Assembly: GCF_017948675.1 (NCBI RefSeq)
Contig: NZ_JAGFBU010000001.1
Span: 682,001-746,000 of the forward strand
Direction: 5' to 3'
DNA length: 64,000 nucleotides
Source: Flavobacterium flabelliforme
GTDB taxonomy: Bacteria > Bacteroidota > Bacteroidia > Flavobacteriales > Flavobacteriaceae
Position numbers and translations under genes: made by a program. The notes beneath the pieces were generated by a model. The model was not told the DNA's origin, ran no database searches, and saw only the letters and a list, made by a program, of their open reading frames with translations. Of the stretch, positions 57,475 through 64,000 are shown one piece after another. Every line of letters starts with the position of its first letter. The first letter of the stretch is position 1.

Positions 57475-58185
57475 ATGAGCATTATACAAGATTTTTTACG
57501 TTATAACAGACAAACCATGTTGTCTGAAATTGGTGATGAAGGACAAGAGAAATTAAAAAAATCGAAAGTTCTTGTTATTGGAGCGGGCGGTTTGGGTTGT
57601 CCTGTTTTGCAATATATTGCCACTGCTGGTGTAGGAACAATAGGAATTGTAGATTTTGATAAAATTGAAATTCACAACTTACATCGTCAAATTTTATATA
57701 CCGAAGAACAAATAGGCTTTCCTAAAGCGTCGACTGCAAAAAGTGTCATAGAAAAACTAAATCCGTTAATTACAGTTTTAGCTTTCGAAGAAAAAATAAC
57801 GATTGAAAATGCTGTGAGAATTATTACTGATTTTGATTTGGTCGTTGATGGCTCGGATAATTTTAAGACGCGCTATTTGGTAAATGATACCTGTGTAACT
57901 TTAGGGAAAACATTAGTTTATGGAAGTATATTAGGATTTGAAGGACAGTTAGCAATTTTTAATCATTTAGGAAGTAAACATTTGCGTGATTTATTTCCGG
58001 AACCACCAAACCCTAAAGAGGTTCCTAATTGCAATATGAATGGTGTTTTAGGTACTTTATCAGGCATAATTGGATTGATGATGGCACATGAAACTTTGAA
58101 GTTGATTATAGGTTTGCCAACTTTAAAAAATGAATTAGTTTTGTTTAAAACTTTAGATTGGAGTTTTACAAAGCTGACTTTTTAA
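57475..58185 (+). CDS. thiF: ThiF/MoeB-like adenylyltransferase, short form
   Basis: Would activate the C terminus of ThiS by adenylylation before sulfur transfer. The protein is 236 aa. The nucleotide loop GAGGLGCPVLQYIATAGVG, DFDKIEIHNLHRQILY and DGSDNFKTRYLVND are conserved. It has only three cysteines and none of the four zinc cysteines of E. coli ThiF/MoeB: the first pair region reads LRDLFPEPP, and the C-terminal CxxC region is absent. The PNCNMNGVLG cysteine remains. Its place at the end of the thi operon supports thiF over moeB. Confidence 0.88.
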   Translation: MSIIQDFLRYNRQTMLSEIGDEGQEKLKKSKVLVIGAGGLGCPVLQYIATAGVGTIGIVDFDKIEIHNLHRQILYTEEQIGFPKASTAKSVIEKLNPLITVLAFEEKITIENAVRIITDFDLVVDGSDNFKTRYLVNDTCVTLGKTLVYGSILGFEGQLAIFNHLGSKHLRDLFPEPPNPKEVPNCNMNGVLGTLSGIIGLMMAHETLKLIIGLPTLKNELVLFKTLDWSFTKLTF

Positions 58186-58199
58186 ATTTAGGAATTGGA

Positions 58200-58235
58200 A
58201 CACGGATGACACGGATTGGAGAGATGAACACGGAT
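58200..58235 (+). repeat. Three ACACGGAT units after thiF
   Basis: ACACGGAT occurs at 58200-58207 and 58228-58235, and CACGGAT with one base changed before it at 58209-58216. The units resemble those in the GxxExxY cassette ends (CGCAGAT, ACACAGAT), so this may be a solo remnant of such a cassette end. Confidence 0.5.
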
Positions 58236-58307
58236 TTTTTTTTCGAAATAACTTGTTTTTAAAAGCTGTTAGCTCTTTCCCAAAGTTTAAAAATAAAATT
58301 AGGAATA

Positions 58308-58455
58308 CTTTTGCCCCAGATGGTAGTGGAAAGCGCTGACTGAAAAAAACTATTTTTTTCTAGACAGAAAAGAGCGACCGGCAGGAAGCTCCTTTTATGG
58401 CTTTAGAAAAAAAGTTTTTTGAGGGAAGACTTGCAACGAACAGCTGGAATAGGCC
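58308..58455 (-). repeat. Intergenic hairpin element, copy B
   Basis: Read on the minus strand it has TTGCAAGT (58436-58429), the left arm AAAAAACTTTTTTTCTA, the core GAGCTTCCT-GCC-GGTCGCT (58391-58373), the right arm TAGAAAAAAATAGTTTTTT, and the flank GCTTTCCACTACCATC (58334-58319). It matches copy A box for box. It lies between the convergent thiF and aat genes. Confidence 0.75.
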
Positions 58456-59097
58456 TTAATTTTCATTACTTAAAATAGCGATAAATTCAGAGCGTTTAAT
58501 TTCACGACATCCTAAACTTTCCAGATGGGGATTATAAACCTGACAGTCTAGTAATTTGTAATTTTTCTCTTTTAACTGTTCCACCAAAGCGATAAAAGCC
58601 ACTTTTGAGGCATTAGAAACTAACGAAAACATACTTTCGCCGCAGAAGATAGTTCCTAAATCGATTCCGTACAAACCACCGACTAATTCTTCATTTTGCC
58701 AAACCTCAACTGATTTGGCTATTCCTAATTTGTTGAGATTACAATATGCTTCAATCATGTCATTGGTAATCCAAGTTCCGGTTTGACCGTTTCTTTTTAC
58801 ATTTTGACAATGAGCAATTACTTCTCTAAAGTTCTGGTTGAAGGTAACTTTAAAGTTTTTCCTATTTAGGATGTTTCGCATACTTTTCGAAACAATTAAT
58901 TCTTCTAGAAATAAAACCATTCTAGGATTGGGAGACCACCAGAGAATAGGATCTCCAGGTTCAAACCAAGGAAAAATACCGCTTTTATATGCCAACAACA
59001 AACGCTCAGTAGATAAGTCGCCCCCGATAGCTAAAACACCATCGCGATTGGCTTGGGAAACCGGCGGAAAAAATAAATCGTTAGTTAGGTAGTGCAT
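58456..59097 (-). CDS. aat: Leucyl/phenylalanyl-tRNA-protein transferase
   Basis: Adds Leu or Phe to N-terminal Lys or Arg of proteins, marking them for ClpAP degradation by the N-end rule. The protein is 213 aa. Characteristic stretches are GVLAIGGDLSTERLLLAYKSGIFPWFEPG (of which GGDLS and GIFPWF are the key parts), WWSPNPRMVL, GTWITNDMIEAY and GESMFS. The ATG at 59097 is chosen, because the longer frame to 59157 runs into the DUF3127 terminator. Confidence 0.94.
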   Translation of the reverse strand: MHYLTNDLFFPPVSQANRDGVLAIGGDLSTERLLLAYKSGIFPWFEPGDPILWWSPNPRMVLFLEELIVSKSMRNILNRKNFKVTFNQNFREVIAHCQNVKRNGQTGTWITNDMIEAYCNLNKLGIAKSVEVWQNEELVGGLYGIDLGTIFCGESMFSLVSNASKVAFIALVEQLKEKNYKLLDCQVYNPHLESLGCREIKRSEFIAILSNEN

Positions 59098-59142
59098 TAA
59101 TACAAAAATCAAGTCAATGATAGTGGTAAAATCATTAAAAAA

Positions 59143-59190
59143 AAAACCAAATTCCAATTTTAAGACAAGCTAAAGTTGGAATTTGGTTTT
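59143..59190 (-). terminator. Terminator after the DUF3127 gene
   Basis: A 15-bp perfect stem (AAAACCAAATTCCAA, 59143-59157, with TTGGAATTTGGTTTT, 59176-59190) and 18-nt loop. A-rich on the left, so T-rich on the minus strand. Confidence 0.85.
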
Positions 59191-59211
59191 TAAAAATTTT
59201 ATAATTTTATT

Positions 59212-59589
59212 TTAGAATGGCAAATCGTCAGCTTCTTCTTCATTTAAATTTGTTGCTGGAGCAAATGCTTGTGCTGCAGGCATTGGAGGCATTTGTGCTG
59301 CAGGCGCATCGGCTTGTGCTTTTGCAATTCTCCAACCTTGAATTGTATTAAAATAAACTGTTTCTCCCTGAGGATTAGTCCATTCTCTACCTCTTAAGTT
59401 AATATCAATTTTAACAGGTTCTCCTACTTGAAAACCATTTAATAAATCACATTTATCTTGAACAAATTGAACTAGAATATGCTGTGGATATTGCTCATCA
59501 GTAGTAACAACTACATCTCTTTTCTTGAAACCTCCAGATCCAACTTCTTTAGTTTGATCGATCATTTTAATTTTTCCTGTAACTTCCAT
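59212..59589 (-). CDS. DUF3127 protein with an SSB-like C-terminal tail
   Basis: A 125-aa soluble protein. Residues about 1-90 form a predicted OB-like domain (MEVTGKIKMIDQTKEVGSGG, VDINLRGREW-type stretch, NTIQGWRI). A linker rich in Ala, Pro, Gln and Met follows. The last nine residues are EEEADDLPF, almost the acidic DDIPF tip with which SSB recruits repair and replication proteins. This suggests a DNA-bound protein that contacts the same partners. DUF3127 itself has no proven function. It is downstream of, and probably cotranscribed with, the flavin reductase-like gene. Confidence 0.85.
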   Translation of the reverse strand: MEVTGKIKMIDQTKEVGSGGFKKRDVVVTTDEQYPQHILVQFVQDKCDLLNGFQVGEPVKIDINLRGREWTNPQGETVYFNTIQGWRIAKAQADAPAAQMPPMPAAQAFAPATNLNEEEADDLPF

Positions 59590-59616
59590 CTTCTCTATTT
59601 TAATTGTTTGCTCTCT

Positions 59617-60492
59617 TTATTTTTTTGCTAAAAGTACCTTCCAAGCGGTAAGTACTTCGTTTTTATTTAAATATTCTTTAGCTAATTGGTATTTCTTGAT
59701 TTCATCATCTGCACTCAGTACCCCTTTTACTTCAAAATTTTCTTTTACAAATATAGTAATTTCTTCAAGAGTTGGCAAAGATTCGACATTTCCTAACATG
59801 CCTAAATCATTTCCGTTAAACACAGCACTTTGCTTTACAAAATCAGGAATGGCATCTACTCCAATTCCTAACGTGGTTAGTGGTTTTGGCACTTCAAAAA
59901 GTCCTTGATTGGATCTCGAATACCAATTTCCGCCCAATCGAGATACTAGATCAATCTTATGTTGATCAATCGCTCCATTTTGATCTAAAATACTTTCGTC
60001 GATATGAATTCTGACTACTTCGCAAAGAATTAAATTTCCTGCTCCACCTTCTGTTCCTAAAGCAATAATTTGAGTCACTTTACATTCAAATTGAACGGGC
60101 GATTCTTTGACTCTAAATGGTTTTACAACCTCTGAAGGAATTGGCGTTAAGCCTGATTTTAAAAACTCATCAACACCTTCAGCATATTCTGTACTGGCAA
60201 GAGAAGTTTGTTGCACCATATCATAATTCACTACATTAATTACTACTTCACCTGTGGCTTCAGCATTAATCAAAGTGTGTTTTATAGAATTGTCTCGCAC
60301 CCTTCTTGCAGGAGAAAATATAAGAATAGGAGGATTTGCGCTAAATACATTAAAAAAACTAAAAGGAGATACATTTGGATTTCCTTCCGTATCCATTGTA
60401 CTGGCAAAAGCGATAGGCCTAGGACCTACGGAACCTTGCAAATATCCTTGTAATTTTGCCGTTTCTATACTTTTAGGATCAATAGTAATCAT
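59617..60492 (-). CDS. Flavin reductase-like FMN-binding protein
   Basis: A 291-aa cytosolic protein of the flavin reductase-like domain family. Residues about 10-165 form the split-barrel FMN-binding domain (GSVGPRPIAFASTMD, NVSPFSFFNVFSANPP, GEVVINVV). The substrate is unknown; relatives reduce flavins or act as FMN-binding oxygen-sensitive proteins. A -7 element TACTTTTG lies at 60526-60519, 27 bp upstream. DUF3127 follows after 27 bp. Confidence 0.88.
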   Translation of the reverse strand: MITIDPKSIETAKLQGYLQGSVGPRPIAFASTMDTEGNPNVSPFSFFNVFSANPPILIFSPARRVRDNSIKHTLINAEATGEVVINVVNYDMVQQTSLASTEYAEGVDEFLKSGLTPIPSEVVKPFRVKESPVQFECKVTQIIALGTEGGAGNLILCEVVRIHIDESILDQNGAIDQHKIDLVSRLGGNWYSRSNQGLFEVPKPLTTLGIGVDAIPDFVKQSAVFNGNDLGMLGNVESLPTLEEITIFVKENFEVKGVLSADDEIKKYQLAKEYLNKNEVLTAWKVLLAKK

Positions 60493-60518
60493 ACTTTAAG
60501 ATTTAGTTCTTGTAGCTA

Positions 60519-60526
60519 CAAAAGTA
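60519..60526 (-). promoter_or_regulatory. -7 element of the flavin reductase-DUF3127 unit
   Basis: The minus strand reads TACTTTTG (TAnnTTTG). A -33 TTG is not found at normal distance. Confidence 0.45.
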
Positions 60527-60667
60527 GACAATTGAATTAAATTTTAGAACGTCAATAAGAGAATTAGATTAAAATAAGAGTATGATTTTTTCAAAATAAA
60601 ATTCTTTGACTGATCCTAAAATACTTCCATCTTTAATTCGTTATATTTATACCTCAAAATTTTATTT

Positions 60668-61816
60668 ATGCAGTTTTCTGACCGAAGAAATACAACCCGT
60701 TGGATTATTATTTTCGCCTCTTTTTTGATCGTTTCATTGATACTTTGGAATACTTATACCTTTTTCCAGATTTTTAAAAATGAAGAACGTTTAAAAATGA
60801 ATCTTTGGGCAAATGCGCAAAAAACTTTCATCAATGCTAATGAGACTACGGATGTCGAAATTCCGTTACAGATTTTCAGCAATAATACGTCAATACCAAT
60901 TATTCTTACAGAGAATGACAGTATAATTAATACCGTAAACATTGACGATATTATTGTAAAAGACAAAGATAAAGCAGTAGACTTTTTACACAATTTAAAA
61001 AGTGAAAATGAACCTATTGTAATAGAATATGTTCCCGGAAAATTTCAGAAATTATATTATGGTAATTCTTCTTTGCTCAATAAATTAAAATATTATCCTG
61101 TTGCATTAGTACTTATTATTGTGCTGTTTGGCGGCCTAGTGTATAATTTTTATAGAAGCACCAAAATGGCAACTCAAAATAAGCTTTGGGCGGGAATGGC
61201 AAAAGAAACAGCGCATCAAATAGGAACTCCACTTTCGTCATTGATTGGCTGGGTTGAAATTTTAAAATCGGAAGCCGTTGAAGAAAGTACAACACTTGAA
61301 ATTGAAAAAGACATTGAGCGTTTGCAAACCATAACGGATCGTTTCTCTAAAATAGGATCGGAACCCAAATTAGAGAATAAAGATATTGTTACCGAAACCC
61401 AACAATCTTATGACTATTTGCAATCTCGGTTTTCTAAACAAATTGAATTCTCTTTTCAAGCGCCACAAACAAAAATTATGGTTTTGCTAAATCCTACTTT
61501 GCACAGTTGGACAATTGAAAATTTAGTGAAAAATGCAATTGATGCCATGAAAGGAAAAGGTAAATTAGCATTAGAAATCAAGCAAGAAGGCGATTTAGTC
61601 AAAATAAATGTTTCGGACACCGGTGCAGGAATTCAAAAAAAACAGTTTAAAGCCATTTTTGAACCCGGTTTTACCACTAAAAAAAGAGGTTGGGGATTGG
61701 GTCTTTCCTTGACAAAGAGAATCGTAGAGGAATACCACAAAGGAACCATAAAAGTGCTTCAATCGGAAATCGGAAAAGGAACTACCATGCAAGTTATTTT
61801 AAAAAAAATAGTTTAG
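60668..61816 (+). CDS. Orphan membrane sensor histidine kinase
   Basis: A 382-aa inner-membrane kinase. Two membrane helices (about 12-32 and 143-162) enclose a periplasmic sensor region of about 110 residues. The phosphorylated histidine is H183 in KETAHQIGTPLSSL, a variant box frequent in Bacteroidota. The ATPase domain has the N box NLVKNAIDAM, the G1 box DTGAGI and the G2 box GWGLGLSLTKRIV. No response regulator is nearby, so its partner and signal are unknown. Its stop codon is only 2 bp from that of the convergent gene. Confidence 0.93.
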   Translation: MQFSDRRNTTRWIIIFASFLIVSLILWNTYTFFQIFKNEERLKMNLWANAQKTFINANETTDVEIPLQIFSNNTSIPIILTENDSIINTVNIDDIIVKDKDKAVDFLHNLKSENEPIVIEYVPGKFQKLYYGNSSLLNKLKYYPVALVLIIVLFGGLVYNFYRSTKMATQNKLWAGMAKETAHQIGTPLSSLIGWVEILKSEAVEESTTLEIEKDIERLQTITDRFSKIGSEPKLENKDIVTETQQSYDYLQSRFSKQIEFSFQAPQTKIMVLLNPTLHSWTIENLVKNAIDAMKGKGKLALEIKQEGDLVKINVSDTGAGIQKKQFKAIFEPGFTTKKRGWGLGLSLTKRIVEEYHKGTIKVLQSEIGKGTTMQVILKKIV

Positions 61817-61818
61817 CA

Positions 61819-62709
61819 CTACTCTCTTTTTGACGATTTAACTGGTTTAGATTTAGAGATAAAAACTGCATTTTCACCATTCCATTTATACGTTTCAGTC
61901 CATTTACTTATTTTTAAAAGATAAGTATTGTCTTTCTCTGAGTCTTGATCGTATTCTCCTTCTTCAATTTGCTTGACTATTAAATCCGGTTTTCCTCCAG
62001 TTTCTTTAGGAAAAACAAAATTTTCTGAATAATAATACACTCCAGCATCACCCACTTCTTGTTTTTCTGGCAGCATCACAAAACTTTTACCGTTCCATCC
62101 AAAATAATAGTATAAGGTCGGAATGCCGCATGCCTCGCCGCTAAAACTAATTCTATAAATATTTTCTAGATTGGTCAAACCTAAACTACCAATAGTCTTA
62201 TTTTGAAAAAAATAACTACCATCAAGATTTTTTGTGATTGTTTTTTGCCCAATAACAGCATTCTCACTATCCAGGATTTTTACAGAAATGCTAACTGAAT
62301 TTTTTTCAAAACCATCTGCATCTTTTACAGTTTCAATTTTATCTATAGCAGTTAGATAAGTATAGTCGGCGCTTTTAGAAAAACCAACAGCCAAAAATCC
62401 TTTCCATAAAAAACCTTGAACTAATTTTCCAATATTATTTTCATATTCAATTGCAACCCAAGAAACATTTAATCCTTTAATTTTTAAATCATTTTCAGTC
62501 GCTCTCAGTACTTTTATCTTTTTTCCTAATTGCAGGGAATCGAGCAAATTGGATTGTATAGAAGGCATTTCTCTAACATAACAATTTTTAGCGGCAACAA
62601 TAGTTTCATTAGCATCATAAATATTCCAATAATAATTATGACTGCTTTTCTCTTGACTAAAAATTATAAAAGGAATTAAAAAAAGTATTGAAATTAGAAT
62701 TTTTTTCAT
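61819..62709 (-). CDS. Exported SH3-like protein of unknown function
   Basis: A 296-aa exported protein. The signal peptide covers about residues 1-19 (MKKILISILFLIPFIIFS, then QEK). Residues about 35-105 look like a bacterial SH3 domain (NCYVREMPSIQSNLLDSLQL, VSWVAIEY, QGFLWKGFL). The remainder is beta-rich with many aromatic residues and contains YYYFGWNGKSFV and WTETYKWNGENAVF, repeat-like stretches of flavobacterial secreted proteins. The ATG at 62709 was chosen over 62733 because it starts the signal peptide properly. Confidence 0.75.
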   Translation of the reverse strand: MKKILISILFLIPFIIFSQEKSSHNYYWNIYDANETIVAAKNCYVREMPSIQSNLLDSLQLGKKIKVLRATENDLKIKGLNVSWVAIEYENNIGKLVQGFLWKGFLAVGFSKSADYTYLTAIDKIETVKDADGFEKNSVSISVKILDSENAVIGQKTITKNLDGSYFFQNKTIGSLGLTNLENIYRISFSGEACGIPTLYYYFGWNGKSFVMLPEKQEVGDAGVYYYSENFVFPKETGGKPDLIVKQIEEGEYDQDSEKDNTYLLKISKWTETYKWNGENAVFISKSKPVKSSKRE

Positions 62710-62722
62710 GACGAATGAATAT

Positions 62723-62764
62723 AAAAAATCCACGAGTTTAGAAATAAATTACCAAATTCGTGGA
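62723..62764 (-). terminator. Terminator after the HIT gene
   Basis: TCCACGA (62729-62735) pairs with TCGTGGA (62758-62764), and an A-run on the left (T on the minus strand) follows the stem. It separates the HIT gene from the SH3-like gene. Confidence 0.7.
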
Positions 62765-62786
62765 AATAAAAATTATTAATTATATG

Positions 62787-63176
62787 TTATAGATTGTTTG
62801 TAATTGCTTGTGCCAAAGATTCGAATTCTTCTTTAGAAAGAGAAACTTTATTTTGAAAACGCATTTCATCCATTTCGTTCAACGGAATTAAATGTACATG
62901 CGCATGAGGCACTTCTAGACCAACAACGGCCATACCAACTCGTTTACAAGGGACTGTTTTTTCTAAGGCTATTGCAATTTTTTTTGAAAACTGCATTAAT
63001 CCTATATACAATTCCTCTTCTATTTCAAAAATCTTATTGATTTCTTGTTTCGGAATACAAAGTGTATGTCCTTTTGCATTGGGATTAACGTCTAGAAAAG
63101 CTAGAAAATTATCGTCCTCAGCTATTTTGTAACAAGGAATTTCTCCGTTTACTATTTTAGTAAAAATACTTGACAT
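62787..63176 (-). CDS. HIT-family nucleotide hydrolase
   Basis: A 129-aa cytosolic protein of the Hint branch, hydrolysing nucleoside phosphoramidates or similar AMP conjugates. The catalytic triad is in HAHVHLIPL, and the N-terminal CYKIAEDDNFLAFLDVNPNA with GHTLCIPK is typical. It is 29 bp downstream of greA, and the pair is probably one transcript, an arrangement common in flavobacteria as I recall. Confidence 0.93.
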   Translation of the reverse strand: MSSIFTKIVNGEIPCYKIAEDDNFLAFLDVNPNAKGHTLCIPKQEINKIFEIEEELYIGLMQFSKKIAIALEKTVPCKRVGMAVVGLEVPHAHVHLIPLNEMDEMRFQNKVSLSKEEFESLAQAITNNL

Positions 63177-63205
63177 AGTAGAAATAATTAATTGGTTGTG
63201 ATTGC

Positions 63206-63682
63206 TTAGTCTCTTGTAATTTCAAGTATTTCAAATTTCAAAACGCCATTAGGAACCGTAATTTCAGCGACTTCTCCAACTGATTTACCAAGTAAACCTC
63301 TACCTATAGGTGAAGTTACTGAGATTTTACCTGTTTTTAAGTCAGCTTCACTTTCTGCAACCAATGTGTATTTCATTTCCATGCCATTGGTTTGATTTTT
63401 TATTTTAACATTAGAAAGAACCAAAACTTTAGAAAGATCTAAATTTGTTTCATCTATCAAACGAGCATTAGAATGTACTTCTTCTAATTTGGCAATACGC
63501 ATTTCTAACATTCCCTGTGCTTCTTTAGCCGCATCATATTCTGCATTTTCAGAAAGATCGCCTTTGTCTCTAGCTTCAGCAATATCTGCAGAGGCTTTTG
63601 GACGCATCACACTTTTTAAATAATCTAACTCTTCCCTTAATTTCTTTAACCCATCAGCGGTGTAATACGATACTGTACTCAT
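63206..63682 (-). CDS. greA: Transcription elongation factor GreA
   Basis: Restarts backtracked RNA polymerase by stimulating cleavage of the transcript 3' end. The protein is 158 aa, the normal length. The N-terminal coiled coil (residues about 1-75) carries the acidic tip DLSENAEYDAAKE, and the C-terminal FKBP-like domain has ISVTSPIGRGLLGKSVGE. A terminator-like hairpin lies in its leader, 24 bp before the start. Confidence 0.97.
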   Translation of the reverse strand: MSTVSYYTADGLKKLREELDYLKSVMRPKASADIAEARDKGDLSENAEYDAAKEAQGMLEMRIAKLEEVHSNARLIDETNLDLSKVLVLSNVKIKNQTNGMEMKYTLVAESEADLKTGKISVTSPIGRGLLGKSVGEVAEITVPNGVLKFEILEITRD

Positions 63683-63703
63683 AACTTCCTTATTTATATA
63701 AAT

Positions 63704-63730
63704 AGAAAAAATCCCATCAGGACGGGATTT
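63704..63730 (-). promoter_or_regulatory. Terminator-like hairpin in the greA leader
   Basis: AAATCCC (63709-63715) pairs with GGGATTT (63724-63730) around an 8-nt loop. On the minus strand a T run (63711-63706) follows. It lies between the greA -7 element and start codon, where no other minus-strand gene ends, so attenuation of greA itself is the simplest reading. Confidence 0.6.
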
Positions 63731-63737
63731 CTTTCCA

Positions 63738-63745
63738 CAAAGATA
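63738..63745 (-). promoter_or_regulatory. -7 element of greA
   Basis: The minus strand reads TATCTTTG, matching TAnnTTTG, 55 bp before the greA ATG and just before the leader hairpin. Confidence 0.5.
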
Positions 63746-63841
63746 CTATTATTTTTATTTGCCTATAATTATATGTTAATCATATATAATTCAAAGTTAA
63801 ATAATTTAAATTTGTTTCGCTAATACTTTGACACTTTTAAA

Positions 63842-64000
63842 ATGAAAAAATACGCCGCTTTTTTTTTTATCATTCCTTTCTTTTTTTCCTGCAGCGATTC
63901 AGGAGTAAAGAACACCAATCCTTACTTACCTAACTATTCAGTTCTTATTGACCTCAACTTAAATTTGCCCCAATATTCTGATCTAAAATTTGTGAGCAAT
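63842..64000 (+). CDS. Lipoprotein (partial)
   Basis: An ATG at 63842 opens a frame that runs off the right edge; 53 codons are visible. A lipoprotein signal with lipobox FFSC (cysteine 18) is followed by SDSGVKN and NPYLPNYSVLIDLNLNLP. From memory this beginning resembles flavobacterial lipoproteins with a Rieske-like domain further on, but that part is outside the window. A possible -7 element TAAATTTG is at 63807-63814. Confidence 0.6.
   Translation, partial: MKKYAAFFFIIPFFFSCSDSGVKNTNPYLPNYSVLIDLNLNLPQYSDLKFVSN

Overview
The window looks like chromosome of a Flavobacterium or a close relative (Bacteroidota, Flavobacteriia). The evidence is the low G+C content, Bacteroidota-type promoters (TTTG about 17-19 bp before TAnnTTTG), a full-length sprA type IX secretion/gliding gene, a complete alternative complex III (act) operon fused to cytochrome oxidase genes, a DUF2723 membrane protein, and the thiS-thiC-thiE-thiD-thiE-thiG-thiH-thiF order. 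Most of the window is ordinary core genome, so the unusual material lies mainly between genes.

Layout. Positions 1-15,100 (mostly minus strand) hold the start of a TonB-like secreted protein, deoC, a VanZ-like gene, gcvH, sprA, ruvA, a fused malic enzyme (maeB), a CBS-pair protein, queG and ruvB. Positions 15,168-26,577 form one respiratory operon read on the minus strand as actA-actB-actC-actD-actE-actF-coxB-coxA. It would move electrons from menaquinol through c haems to an aa3-type oxidase. A SPOR-domain gene diverges from it. A 1.3-kb, extremely AT-rich gene desert follows, then the rimP-nusA-infB operon, a tandem universal stress protein, tRNA-Gln, a large DUF2723 protein, a polysaccharide deacetylase, a thioredoxin-fold protein without catalytic cysteines, a secreted protein of unknown role, a membrane metallophosphoesterase, polA and a LacI-type regulator.

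Positions 46,800-49,900 carry rplM-rpsI and rpsB-tsf, with structured leader candidates. After tag comes the thiamin block (50,570-58,185). It is headed by a TPP riboswitch whose downstream sequence can hide the thiS start codon. Inside it sit a broken GxxExxY gene flanked by imperfect inverted repeats, and two copies of an intergenic hairpin element in opposite orientation on either side of thiC-thiF. The window ends with aat, an SSB-tailed DUF3127 protein, a flavin reductase-like protein, an orphan histidine kinase, an SH3-like exported protein, a HIT protein, greA and the start of a lipoprotein gene.

The most interesting points are the two-copy intergenic hairpin family with a conserved core and conserved spacing, the GxxExxY cassette, terminator-like hairpins in the leaders of both the rimP-nusA-infB operon and greA, the structured rpsB leader, the apparent ATT start of queG, and the CXXC-less thioredoxin. 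All assignments come from reading the sequence and from knowledge of the families; no search or folding program was run.
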